The notes under the pieces: generated by a model | Database searches by the model: none | The model's input: the letters and a program-made list of their open reading frames with translations, nothing else | Told to the model about the DNA's origin: nothing | Part shown: positions 7,573 through 14,181 of the stretch, piece after piece | How the letters are laid out: every line of letters begins with the position of its first letter | Numbering within the stretch: the stretch's first letter is position 1 | Made by a program: the position numbers and the translations under genes | Assembly (NCBI GenBank): GCA_964648365.1 | Contig: CAZYLK010000145.1 | Location: 1 to 16,410, forward strand | Length of the DNA stretch: 16,410 nucleotides | Direction of reading: 5' to 3' | Source: SURF-32 sp964648365 | GTDB taxonomy: Bacteria > Planctomycetota > Phycisphaerae > UBA1845

Positions 7573-9378
7573 TCAATCTGCGCAGGCCACGGGCGCCCTG
7601 CTCAGTACGTCGTTTAACGCCCGCACGAACAATCCGATATTCAGCGGCGCCTGGCAGACCGCGATCGTCCGTCCAGGCGCGGCGGCCGTTTCGGCGGATT
7701 TGTCGAGCGCGATGACGAGGATCGGCAGAGGTACCTCCGCTTCTGCTTCGAGTTTGATCAGACGCCGCAACTGAGTCTCAAAGGGTGAATCCCTGCCACA
7801 GACCATAACGGCGACGTTGGGACGATCCTCGGTGTCTGGCCCGGACAGTCGTTGGAAGAACGCCCGAAAGACCTGATCGCCCGCGGAGCCCGCGACGAAC
7901 AGCGGGCGGGCGGGCCAGCGGAGCGAGTCCCGAACCTCCTGGGCGTAGTCGGGCCACCGGCCTGCGTCGCTCCGGGCGAGTAAAGCGTGCTTGATGTCTT
8001 TGATCCGGGTCTCGACGGTCGCCCGAAAGTCATCGATGACCAGTTCCCGGAGGTCCAGAATCTCGAAGACGTCGGAGGCGTCGTAGACGGTCCGATCGCC
8101 GCTGTCGCCCAGCATCAGGGCGTGTGCGATGACGTTGGCGGCGGACACGATGGCAGCGCCCTGCATGTGGGCGTCCCCCAGCCGCCGCAATTGAACGACC
8201 GTGCGGTGGTGGTTGACGACTGGAACAATGAAGTCGTTCGAGAACCGCCAGTGCTCCAGCGCCCGGGCGAGAATGTCGCCATGGTCGAGCGTGAGCATGT
8301 GCCGCTCGACGCTGACCAGTGGAAGCGACCGCTCGTCTGCGGTTTCCCAAATGCGCGCATACAGGTCGGGAACGTGGTCAATGAGAATCAGCCGGCCCAC
8401 GTCGTGCAGAACGCCCCACAGGAAGCAGTCGTCCGGTTTGCCGAACCCGACGCGCTCTGCGAGTTCACGCGCGATGACGCCGCAGGAAATCGAGTGTTCC
8501 CAGAAGAGCTGCGCGTCGAGGTGCTCGGAAACGGCGCCGGTGAACTCGTCCAGCACGGCCAGCGTGGCGGCCAGGTGTCGCACCTCGTGGATGCCCAGCC
8601 GCTGGATGGCGACCTTGACGGTATCGACCGGCTTGCCTCGGGCGAAGGCCGTGCTGTTGGCCGTCTTGAGCAGCCGAACCGACAGCGCCTGGTCCTGGGC
8701 GACGACATGGCTGACGTCGTCGACGGAGCAGTTGGCGTTGCCGGTCAGCGCGATCACCTGCTGCACCGTGGCGCTCAGCGGGCGCAGCTCCAGCCCGTGA
8801 CTGACGATGTCGCGAAGCTCTTTTCTCGTGATGATCGGATGAAGGTCGTCGAGGCCGTCGTGCCCGGGGGTGAGGTAGCCGCCGGCGCGCCGCTGGGGTG
8901 TCGGGATCGCCCGCGCCGCACGTGGCGAGCTCGCCACCGGTTCGGCGGGCGCGTCGGGGGCTGACGACGCGACGCGATCGCGCCGGCTGGGGCGGGCCGG
9001 CCGGGCGCGAGCGTCCGGAATGCACTTCGCGAGTGCTGCCACGAGGCCATCGACTGTGAAGCCGGACTTGAGGATGTAGCCACTGATGGAATGGCGGACG
9101 GCCTCCAGCACTGTGGCGCTGTCACAGCGCTCCGTCAGCAGAACGACCGGGACATCGCAGAACTGGGGATTGCGGCGGATGGCGCGAAGGACCGACAGAC
9201 CATCCATCTCCGGCATGGTGACATCGAGCAGCACGGCGTCCGGCCGCCGCTGATACATCTCGAAGAATGCCTCGCGCCCGCTGCCGGCCGTCGACGTCTG
9301 AAAGCCGCGCGACTTCAGGGCGAGCTCAATGGGATCGCGGCAGATCGCCAGATCATCGATGATCAGGACGTGTGGCAT
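7573..9378 (-). CDS. Response regulator with HDOD output domain
   Basis: This 601-residue protein begins with a canonical receiver domain (residues 1-120: D8 D9, phospho-acceptor D52, T82, K104). An Ala/Pro/Arg-rich linker (about 121-180) joins it to an HDOD domain (about 185-392). The HDOD part reads LRPLSATVQQVIAL, AQDQALSVRLLKTANS and IQRLGIHEVRHLAATLA, and keeps an HD pair at H325 D326 (GVLHDVGRL). HDOD proteins are usually signalling or scaffolding proteins rather than proven phosphohydrolases. Residues about 490-592 resemble a second, degenerate receiver (NVAVMVCGRDSP, then PILVIALDK) without the phospho-acceptor Asp. The ATG has only a weak purine stretch upstream. The gene precedes the hybrid kinase on the same strand, 38 bases apart, so the two probably form a phosphorelay module; target unknown. 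Confidence 0.9.
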   Translation of the reverse strand: MPHVLIIDDLAICRDPIELALKSRGFQTSTAGSGREAFFEMYQRRPDAVLLDVTMPEMDGLSVLRAIRRNPQFCDVPVVLLTERCDSATVLEAVRHSISGYILKSGFTVDGLVAALAKCIPDARARPARPSRRDRVASSAPDAPAEPVASSPRAARAIPTPQRRAGGYLTPGHDGLDDLHPIITRKELRDIVSHGLELRPLSATVQQVIALTGNANCSVDDVSHVVAQDQALSVRLLKTANSTAFARGKPVDTVKVAIQRLGIHEVRHLAATLAVLDEFTGAVSEHLDAQLFWEHSISCGVIARELAERVGFGKPDDCFLWGVLHDVGRLILIDHVPDLYARIWETADERSLPLVSVERHMLTLDHGDILARALEHWRFSNDFIVPVVNHHRTVVQLRRLGDAHMQGAAIVSAANVIAHALMLGDSGDRTVYDASDVFEILDLRELVIDDFRATVETRIKDIKHALLARSDAGRWPDYAQEVRDSLRWPARPLFVAGSAGDQVFRAFFQRLSGPDTEDRPNVAVMVCGRDSPFETQLRRLIKLEAEAEVPLPILVIALDKSAETAAAPGRTIAVCQAPLNIGLFVRALNDVLSRAPVACAD

Positions 9379-9611
9379 TACTTTACCGGACCAGCCGATG
9401 CGATGATTGAAGCGCGGACCGACCTCACATCTTTTCGGTTCGGCGCGGCGTGCGATTCAGGTCAGGCTGGGCAAGCGTCCGATACGCGGCGTGCGGCGCC
9501 CGCCGACGGCACGTCACCCCAACGGGAGCGCGACGATGTGGCGGCGTGCCCGTGTCTGGCCGGGCAATACCGATCCCGGCGCCTCCGTCGCCGGGGCGAT
9601 CGGGCTGCGAG
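9379..9611. other. Intergenic region between efp and the HDOD regulator gene
   Basis: This 233-base gap contains a GC-rich hairpin close to the efp stop (listed separately). I see no clear -35/-10 pair for the downstream regulator gene on the minus strand, so its promoter is unresolved. Confidence 0.4.
9570..9603 (-). terminator. GC-rich hairpin after efp, possible terminator
   Basis: An inverted repeat (ccgatcccggcg ... cgccggggcgatcgg) with a short loop starts 8 bases past the efp stop on the minus strand. The stem is strong but contains a small bulge and no T-tract follows, so termination would have to be of the hairpin-only kind. Confidence 0.4.
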
Positions 9612-10172
9612 CTACTTCGCCCGCTCGATGTAGTCACCGGTGCGGGTATCCACCCGGACGCGTTCGCCCGGCTCGATAAACGCGGGGACGCGGACGCGGG
9701 CGCCGGTTTCGAGGGTGGCGTCCTTGGGCTGGTTGGTGGCCGTGCTGCCTTTGACCACCGGCGGCGTCTCCGTGATGGTCAGTTCCACCACGTGCGGCAG
9801 TTCGAAGCTGATGATGTTGCCGTTGTAGATCTGGCAGGAGATGGTCTCGTTCGGCGTCAGGTAGTTGACCGCGTCGCCGACGATGTCCTTGTCGACGTTG
9901 ATCTGGTCGAAGGTCTCTTTGTCCATGATGACGAAGGAGTCGCCTTCGGGATAGAGATACTCATATTCCTTCGACTCGACGAACGGCGTCTCCAGCCGGT
10001 CGTCGACGTTGAAGCGCACGTCGTTGATGATGCCGGTCTTGAAGTTCTTGATCTTCGCCTGCATGTAGCTGCGCTTGTTGCCCTTGGCCACGTGGTGGCA
10101 CTCGTGGACGACGCTGAGTTCGCCCTCGTGGATGACGCACCGGCCCTTGCGCAAATCGACCGCCTTGATCAT
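9612..10172 (-). CDS. efp: Elongation factor P
   Basis: EF-P binds the ribosome between the P and E sites and relieves stalling at polyproline stretches. The 186-residue length is typical. Domain I (residues 1-64) has DLRKG and the tip loop HHVAKGNKRSYMQAKIKN. The OB domains follow, and the C-terminal signature KDATLETGARVRVPAFIEPGE is clear, ending VDTRTGDYIERAK. I start at the ATG at 10172 (MIKAVDLRKG), which fits the family; the frame stays open further upstream but that extension is Gly/Pro/Ala-rich and not EF-P-like. Aligned without gaps to the E. coli tip PGKG, the modified Lys34 falls on Asn32, flanked by Lys30 and Lys33. No epmA, epmB or earP gene is in the window. Confidence 0.96.
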   Translation of the reverse strand: MIKAVDLRKGRCVIHEGELSVVHECHHVAKGNKRSYMQAKIKNFKTGIINDVRFNVDDRLETPFVESKEYEYLYPEGDSFVIMDKETFDQINVDKDIVGDAVNYLTPNETISCQIYNGNIISFELPHVVELTITETPPVVKGSTATNQPKDATLETGARVRVPAFIEPGERVRVDTRTGDYIERAK

Positions 10173-10301
10173 GGTGTTGCTCTCGGTGATGTTGGCCGGC
10201 CCCCCGGCCGGAACCCCCGATCCGGGGCGCGACACTCTCTCGACTGCGGCGGCGCCTCGCCAGGCCGGCACTCGTCCCCCGCGCCGCGTCGCACCAGCGA
10301 C

Positions 10302-10321
10302 GCCTCCCCGCGGGGCGAGGC
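10302..10321. repeat. Palindrome in the efp leader
   Basis: gcctccccgcggggcgaggc folds on itself with a single unpaired base. It lies just downstream of the proposed efp -10 element, near where the transcript would begin, so it could be a 5' hairpin of the efp mRNA or an operator. Confidence 0.4.
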
Positions 10322-10350
10322 ATCATCGCGAGCATCCGGGGAATCGTCAA
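10322..10350 (-). promoter_or_regulatory. Candidate efp promoter
   Basis: On the minus strand TTGACG (10345-10350) and GATGAT (10322-10327) are separated by exactly 17 bases. They match sigma-70 consensus at 5 of 6 and 4 of 6. The predicted leader to the efp ATG is about 145 bases. Confidence 0.42.
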
Positions 10351-10458
10351 GATCGGGACGTGCGGGCGGTCGTGGCGGCTGCCATCCGTCGTGGCGCGCT
10401 CGTGGCCCGGGGGTCGGGGGTAGTCGCCAGGAGGTCGCCGGGACGGTGGGTCCGCTGC

Positions 10459-10486
10459 TTGAATCGGATCGCCCAACGGCTATACT
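10459..10486 (+). promoter_or_regulatory. Candidate promoter of the R-M island
   Basis: TTGAAT (10459-10464) and TATACT (10481-10486) are 16 bases apart and match consensus at 4 of 6 and 5 of 6. Transcription would start near 10493, about 48 bases before the mod ATG. If the cassette lacks its own promoter, this one drives the cytosine methyltransferase and endonuclease. Confidence 0.5.
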
Positions 10487-10540
10487 GCACGTCCGAACAG
10501 AATCCGAAAAAGAATTCACAGGCTGCGCAGGAGGGCGCCG

Positions 10541-10975
10541 ATGCCGGTGCTGCAGTTCAAAGGCAAGACGGCGGTGGAGAACTACCACCACACGGTCCCG
10601 CATCACCGGTTGGAGTTCGACGCGAAGCTCTCGCTGCTGCCGAAGGGCGAAAAGCCCGGCCTGGACGGCAACCTGATCATCGAGGGCGACAACCACCTGG
10701 CGCTGAAAGCGCTGCTGCCCACGCACGCGGGGCGGGTCAAGTGTATCTACATCGACCCGCCCTACAACACTGGCAACGAGGGCTGGGTCTACAACGACAA
10801 CCTGACCCAGCCGCCGTTCAAGGAGTGGATCGGCCGCACCGTCGGCAAGGAGGGCGAAGACGCCTGCCGCCACGACAAGTGGTGCTGCATGATGTACCCG
10901 CGGCTGATGCTGCTGAGGGAATTGCTGCGCGAGGACTCTGCGAGCCCGGTATATCAAAATGGCGGTGCAACATGA
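10541..10975 (+). pseudogene. 5' fragment of a type III-like adenine DNA methyltransferase (Mod)
   Basis: The start is firm: AGGAGG lies 6 bases before the ATG. Residues 1-132 match the N-terminus of beta-class site-specific N6-adenine methyltransferases: NLIIEGDNHLALKALLP, then CIYIDPPYNTGNEGW with the catalytic DPPY at 72-75, then MMYPRLMLLRELLRED. Family members normally continue with VIFVSIDDNE, but here the frame runs into SASPVYQNGGAT and stops. The sequence identity is lost at about 10937. In beta-class enzymes the SAM-binding FxGxG motif comes after DPPY, so this 144-residue piece cannot methylate DNA. Its TGA overlaps the ATG of the next gene (ATGA at 10972-10975), so its translation could feed the cytosine methyltransferase. 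Confidence 0.88.
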
Positions 10976-12327
10976 CCGAAACCTATAGATACAACGTCGT
11001 TTCGCTCTTTTCAGGTGCGATGGGCCTCGATATCGGGCTTGAACAGACCGATCGGTTCCGAGTCACCGCGTGTGCCGAATCCGCGCCCGCTTGCTGCGCA
11101 ACGATCCGTGCGAACCATAGTGCAGCACGCTTGTTTCATGGGATCCAACTCTACCAGAAGGACATATGCGAACTTGATCCTAAGCAAGTGCTCGACGACA
11201 TCGGGTTGAAACCCGGCGAAGTGGATCTTCTTGCCGGAGGACCGCCCTGCCAGACTTTTAGCACCGCCGGGCGGCGCCGAGCAACACAAGATCCTCGCGG
11301 GACGTTGCTCTGGCAGTTCCTTCGCTTCGTCGATGTCATGCGCCCTCGGTTCTTCATTATGGAGAACGTCCGTGGGTTGACGTCCGCAGCAATCAACCAC
11401 CGTCCGATCGCCAACCGGCCTGAAAAAGGCGGCCCTCCGCTAGAACCCGATGAAGAACCCGGGTCCGTCGTACGGTTGTTCGCCGATGATCTTCAGAAGC
11501 TCAATGGCGATTCTTATCACATGGACTGCTTCGAGGTCAATGCAGTCAACTACGGCGCGCCGCAACTGCGAGAACGGGCGTTGTTTATCGGCAACCGTTT
11601 CAATGCGGTCGTCGGTTTTCCAGACCCAACGCATGGGCGTGAACAGGATGACTGGCAGCCAACTTTATTCGGACCTGCAGGCGAACGACTCCTCCCATGG
11701 AGGACACTTCGCGACGCCATAGGAGATCTCAATGAACCCAATCCGGTCGTCATGGATTTTAGCCCACGAAAGAAGGGATACCTTAAGATGGTGCCGCCCG
11801 GCTCGAATTGGAGAAGCTTGCCGGAAGAGATACAACGAGAGTCGATGGGGAGTGCTTGGCACGCAAAGGGTGGGCGTTCGGGATGGTGGCGGCGACTCAC
11901 CTTTGATCTTCCATGCCCGACGCTGGTGACGATGCCGAATCACGCGGGTACATCGCTTTGTCACCCGAGCAAGACGAGGGCATTATCGCTTCGGGAATAC
12001 GCCCGTATCCAGGAGTTTCCAGACGACTGGGAGTTTCGTGGAACGACCGCCCAACAATACGCACAAGTCGGTAACGCCGTGCCTGTTCGTCTTGGGCGAG
12101 TTGCCGGCCAAGTCATCGCAAAGCAACTCGATGCACTTCGGTCGCGCAATTGGCGGGAGTACCCTCAACCGCCCGACGCATATCGGATCATCTATGTGCA
12201 GTCGCACGTACGCACCCGTCAATGGTTCAAGGGTGGAGAAGCGTATGTTTGGTCGGATGGCGAGGAAAACGGAAGCGCTGCGTACGCTCCGCCTAGGACT
12301 AAGCGAAAAAGTTCTGCGATGTCGTAA
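10972..12327 (+). CDS. DNA (cytosine-5-)-methyltransferase, type II R-M
   Basis: The 451-residue protein transfers a methyl group from SAM to carbon 5 of cytosine at a specific site, protecting DNA from the neighbouring endonuclease. Motifs are complete and in order: I (VSLFSGAMGLDIGLE, 10-24), IV (GGPPCQTFSTAG with catalytic Cys93), VI (ENVRGL, 131-136), VIII (QLRERALFIG, 198-207), a target-recognition region of about 100 residues, IX (RALSLREYARIQEFP) and X (QVGNAVPVRLG, 365-375). About 65 residues follow motif X, longer than in many family members and basic at the end. The ATG has no good Shine-Dalgarno site, but overlaps the stop of the mod fragment. Codon use and base composition are less GC-rich than in the flanks, consistent with transfer. 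Recognition site not predictable by eye. Confidence 0.95.
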   Translation: MTETYRYNVVSLFSGAMGLDIGLEQTDRFRVTACAESAPACCATIRANHSAARLFHGIQLYQKDICELDPKQVLDDIGLKPGEVDLLAGGPPCQTFSTAGRRRATQDPRGTLLWQFLRFVDVMRPRFFIMENVRGLTSAAINHRPIANRPEKGGPPLEPDEEPGSVVRLFADDLQKLNGDSYHMDCFEVNAVNYGAPQLRERALFIGNRFNAVVGFPDPTHGREQDDWQPTLFGPAGERLLPWRTLRDAIGDLNEPNPVVMDFSPRKKGYLKMVPPGSNWRSLPEEIQRESMGSAWHAKGGRSGWWRRLTFDLPCPTLVTMPNHAGTSLCHPSKTRALSLREYARIQEFPDDWEFRGTTAQQYAQVGNAVPVRLGRVAGQVIAKQLDALRSRNWREYPQPPDAYRIIYVQSHVRTRQWFKGGEAYVWSDGEENGSAAYAPPRTKRKSSAMS

Positions 12328-12335
12328 GGAACATA

Positions 12336-13430
12336 ATGGCCGAGCGCCCACAAGCTGGAAACCCACTCTACACCGTACTCAGGCAGCGGACTCGCTTCTT
12401 TGACCCGGACGAAGTCGTCCGTTTGTTCACGCAAGTCAGCGAGGAGCGGGTCGATTCACTCGCGGACCGGCTGGGGGCATACATCACGACCAACCTTCCT
12501 GCTGCTATAGAGCGTCGGGACGGACTCGCGGACTATCGCACAAACCCCTATGTGCTGATGACCTCTGCCAGTGTGATGGGGCTCGACGATCCGGCGAGGT
12601 TTGCTGAGTTCCTGTTCAACAGCAAGCTGTACATGGCCCTTGAAACTTCATTTGGCAAGTCCGTTGAGAAAGCGTTCCTTGGCCAATATCCGATAGGCCA
12701 CGAGAACAAATGGACTGATCCTCCGGAAAAACTTGCGGAGTTCGCGGGCTATGATGGGCTCTCCCGCGAGGAGAAGGCGCGTCGTCGCACCCAATCCGTC
12801 TGGCGGGAAATCGACAAGGCGGTCGTCGTCCGAGATCGCCGTTTCTTGACAACGATCAAGAGTGGGCCAAACACCATCAACGATACACAGGTCCAGGCCA
12901 TGACGACCGCCATCGTCGAGAATCATCAACGCTGGATGGAACAAACGCGCGAGGGCCACCCGGAGGTCAACGGCGTGGACATCGTCGTCGGCCTTACGTA
13001 TGGAACGGATCGGACAACAAACAACAAAGAGAACCAACTTCTTGCCAAGTTACTTGAGCATGGCTTCACGGAAGAAGACCGTGAACAGTTCCCAGGTGTC
13101 TTGATTGATAAGAACCGCAGGTCTACACGCGTGTACAGGCGCATTGGGTGCGATTTCTGGGCGACGATCGGAAACCCGGACGACCCGGGGACAGCCAAGT
13201 TCGTCTTTCTCGAAGTGCTTCTTGGCCTGGCCAAGGCACTCTCTACGGGACTCGAAGCTGCTGACCTCGAGACAAGACTCAACGTGAAACTTCGCGCGCT
13301 TGCCAATGCACTGGCACAGGTCCATTTCCCGAGAAAAAGCCTCCCAGACTGGATCCGGGAGGACTTCTCGGACGACGAGCTTTTCTGGTTCGCAACAGCA
13401 ATGACGGCGTTCTTTGACGAGGGAATCTGA
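12336..13430 (+). CDS. Putative type II restriction endonuclease, family uncertain
   Basis: This 364-residue protein starts 8 bases after the methyltransferase stop with a good ribosome site (AAGGA, 5-base spacing). Its place directly after a cytosine methyltransferase is the main reason to call it the cognate endonuclease. Inside, WREIDKAVVVRDRRFLTTIK followed by SGPNTIND (residues 156-183) looks like the second half of a PD-(D/E)XK core: Asp160 or Asp167, then hydrophobic strand, then Lys175, followed by the SGPNTIN stretch seen in several restriction enzymes. The position two before the Lys is Thr173, not Asp/Glu. Glu103, in an upstream helix (MALETSFGKSVEKAF), could supply the missing acid. 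From memory the pattern recalls TdeIII/PmeII-like enzymes, but I cannot confirm this. Confidence 0.72.
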   Translation: MAERPQAGNPLYTVLRQRTRFFDPDEVVRLFTQVSEERVDSLADRLGAYITTNLPAAIERRDGLADYRTNPYVLMTSASVMGLDDPARFAEFLFNSKLYMALETSFGKSVEKAFLGQYPIGHENKWTDPPEKLAEFAGYDGLSREEKARRRTQSVWREIDKAVVVRDRRFLTTIKSGPNTINDTQVQAMTTAIVENHQRWMEQTREGHPEVNGVDIVVGLTYGTDRTTNNKENQLLAKLLEHGFTEEDREQFPGVLIDKNRRSTRVYRRIGCDFWATIGNPDDPGTAKFVFLEVLLGLAKALSTGLEAADLETRLNVKLRALANALAQVHFPRKSLPDWIREDFSDDELFWFATAMTAFFDEGI

Positions 13431-13455
13431 CCATGGAAGGGTTTCTTCGCGGGGA

Positions 13456-13632
13456 TGCCTCGGCGACTCCTTCACCTACGCCCGTTTCAGCGAGAAGCCG
13501 CTGTTGGGTGAGTACAAGGGTTCTGGCGAAAGTGCGTTGCCATCGTACGACGACTTCACGAAGTAGAGCTTCTACGCCGAGGCCGTCCGTGAGTTCCACG
13601 GCGCCAGGAAAGAAGGAGTAGTTGAGAATTGA
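13456..13632 (+). pseudogene. 3' remnant of a Mod-type methyltransferase, with in-frame stop
   Basis: Reading frame 13456-13632 gives LGDSFTYARFSEKPLLGEY, then a stretch ending YDDFTK, a TAG stop at 13564-13566, then SFYAEAVREFHGARKEG and TGA at 13630-13632. The FTYARFSEKPLLGEY and DDFTK-SFYAEA parts match what I know of the C-terminal third of type III-like Mod proteins (FxYARLSxRPLxGEY, then a xxFY element). There is no start codon with a ribosome site. With the 5' fragment at 10541, this marks the two ends of one original mod gene, with the middle lost and the type II cassette in its place. Confidence 0.6.
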
Positions 13633-13835
13633 CTGAGAGATGCTATACAATCGACGTGATTGAGCTCCGTGCCGTCACGGTCCAGTATTCAGTAATTGCT
13701 GCGTCTGAACCAGAAGCGATCCGCAAGGCACGGAGGGGCGATACGGATCAGGAATCCGAGTATGTTGACGTGCCCCCTGAATGCATGCAACGCCGTGTGC
13801 AACGTTCGACGGTTCGCGTACATCCCATCATCTGA
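13629..13835 (+). CDS. Small DpnD/PcfM-like protein
   Basis: A 68-residue ORF starting at TTG (13629), with GGAG 10 bases upstream. The sequence RCYTIDVIELRAVTVQYSV, then EPEAIRKARRGD and EYVDVP, resembles the short beta-alpha-beta DpnD/PcfM family: an ExxxxTVxV strand, an Ala-rich EEAIxKA helix and a final strand. Such small ORFs occur beside restriction genes and on plasmids; function unknown. It starts inside the last codons of the mod remnant and ends about 25 bases before the Res-like homology begins. No ATG in this frame near the start. The C-terminal ~20 residues (basic, ending VRVHPII) may be out of register with the family through local rearrangement. Confidence 0.5.
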   Translation: MTERCYTIDVIELRAVTVQYSVIAASEPEAIRKARRGDTDQESEYVDVPPECMQRRVQRSTVRVHPII

Positions 13836-14170
13836 ACGAATGCGTACTTGCCACCGCCGGTGGGAATCAGGGTTACCGCCGCCACCGCATCCGGCCGGAC
13901 TTCGTGGTGCAGGACAAGGGGGAGCGCAAACCTCGTCATCGGGTGATTGTCATCGAGAGCAAGGGCACGCACCTGGATGGGAATCCTGACACCTCGTACA
14001 AACGGGCCATTGCGGACGTCTTCGGCAGCGTGGGCCACGAAGTCACGTGGCAGCAACTCGGCGAGGACTTCAAGGACCACATCTTCCGCTTCCAGATTCT
14101 CGACGAGGCCGGGCTGCACGGGCGCGACTGGTCGGATGAATTGCGGTCGCTGCTGGCGGGCGCGGACTAG
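13781..14170 (+). pseudogene. Nuclease-domain remnant of a type III restriction (Res) subunit
   Basis: From about residue 29 of this 129-residue ORF the sequence reads GYRRHRIRPDFVV, then HRVIVIESKGTHLDGNPD and TSYKRAIADVF. This matches the C-terminal PD-(D/E)XK endonuclease part of type III Res proteins (xRPDFxV, xxxESKGxxLxGNxDTxYK). The catalytic pattern is intact: Asp40, Glu59, Lys61. The DEAD/SF2 helicase part, normally some 600-800 residues upstream, is absent. No convincing start codon precedes the homology; an in-frame ATG at 13781 lies inside the small upstream ORF in another frame. Its TAG lies 11 bases from the convergent rnd stop. It is most likely a relic of the type III system whose mod fragments lie upstream. 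Confidence 0.65.
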
Positions 14171-14181
14171 CCGCGGCGAAG

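Larger units (their letters stand above)
10173..10540. other. Divergent promoter region between efp and the R-M island
   Basis: This 368-base gap separates efp (minus) from the mod fragment (plus). It contains a candidate promoter in each direction, a near-perfect palindrome at 10302-10321 (gcctccccgcggggcgaggc, one unpaired base), and a C/G-rich stretch around 10193-10215. I see no gene in it. Confidence 0.6.

Noticed and set aside
7535..7576. TTG start of the kinase at 7576, overlapping the stop of the HDOD gene
   Set aside because: The ATG at 7534 has GGAGG 6 bases upstream; the extra 14 residues carry no domain.
10173..10271. N-terminal extension of EF-P to 10271
   Set aside because: The extension is Gly/Pro/Ala-rich, not EF-P-like, and overlaps the likely leader; MIKAVDLRKG at 10172 fits the family start.
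10937..13456. Direct repeats at the two junctions of the R-M cassette
   Set aside because: The bases around 10930-10970 and 13430-13465 share no clear repeat, so a target-site duplication is not supported.
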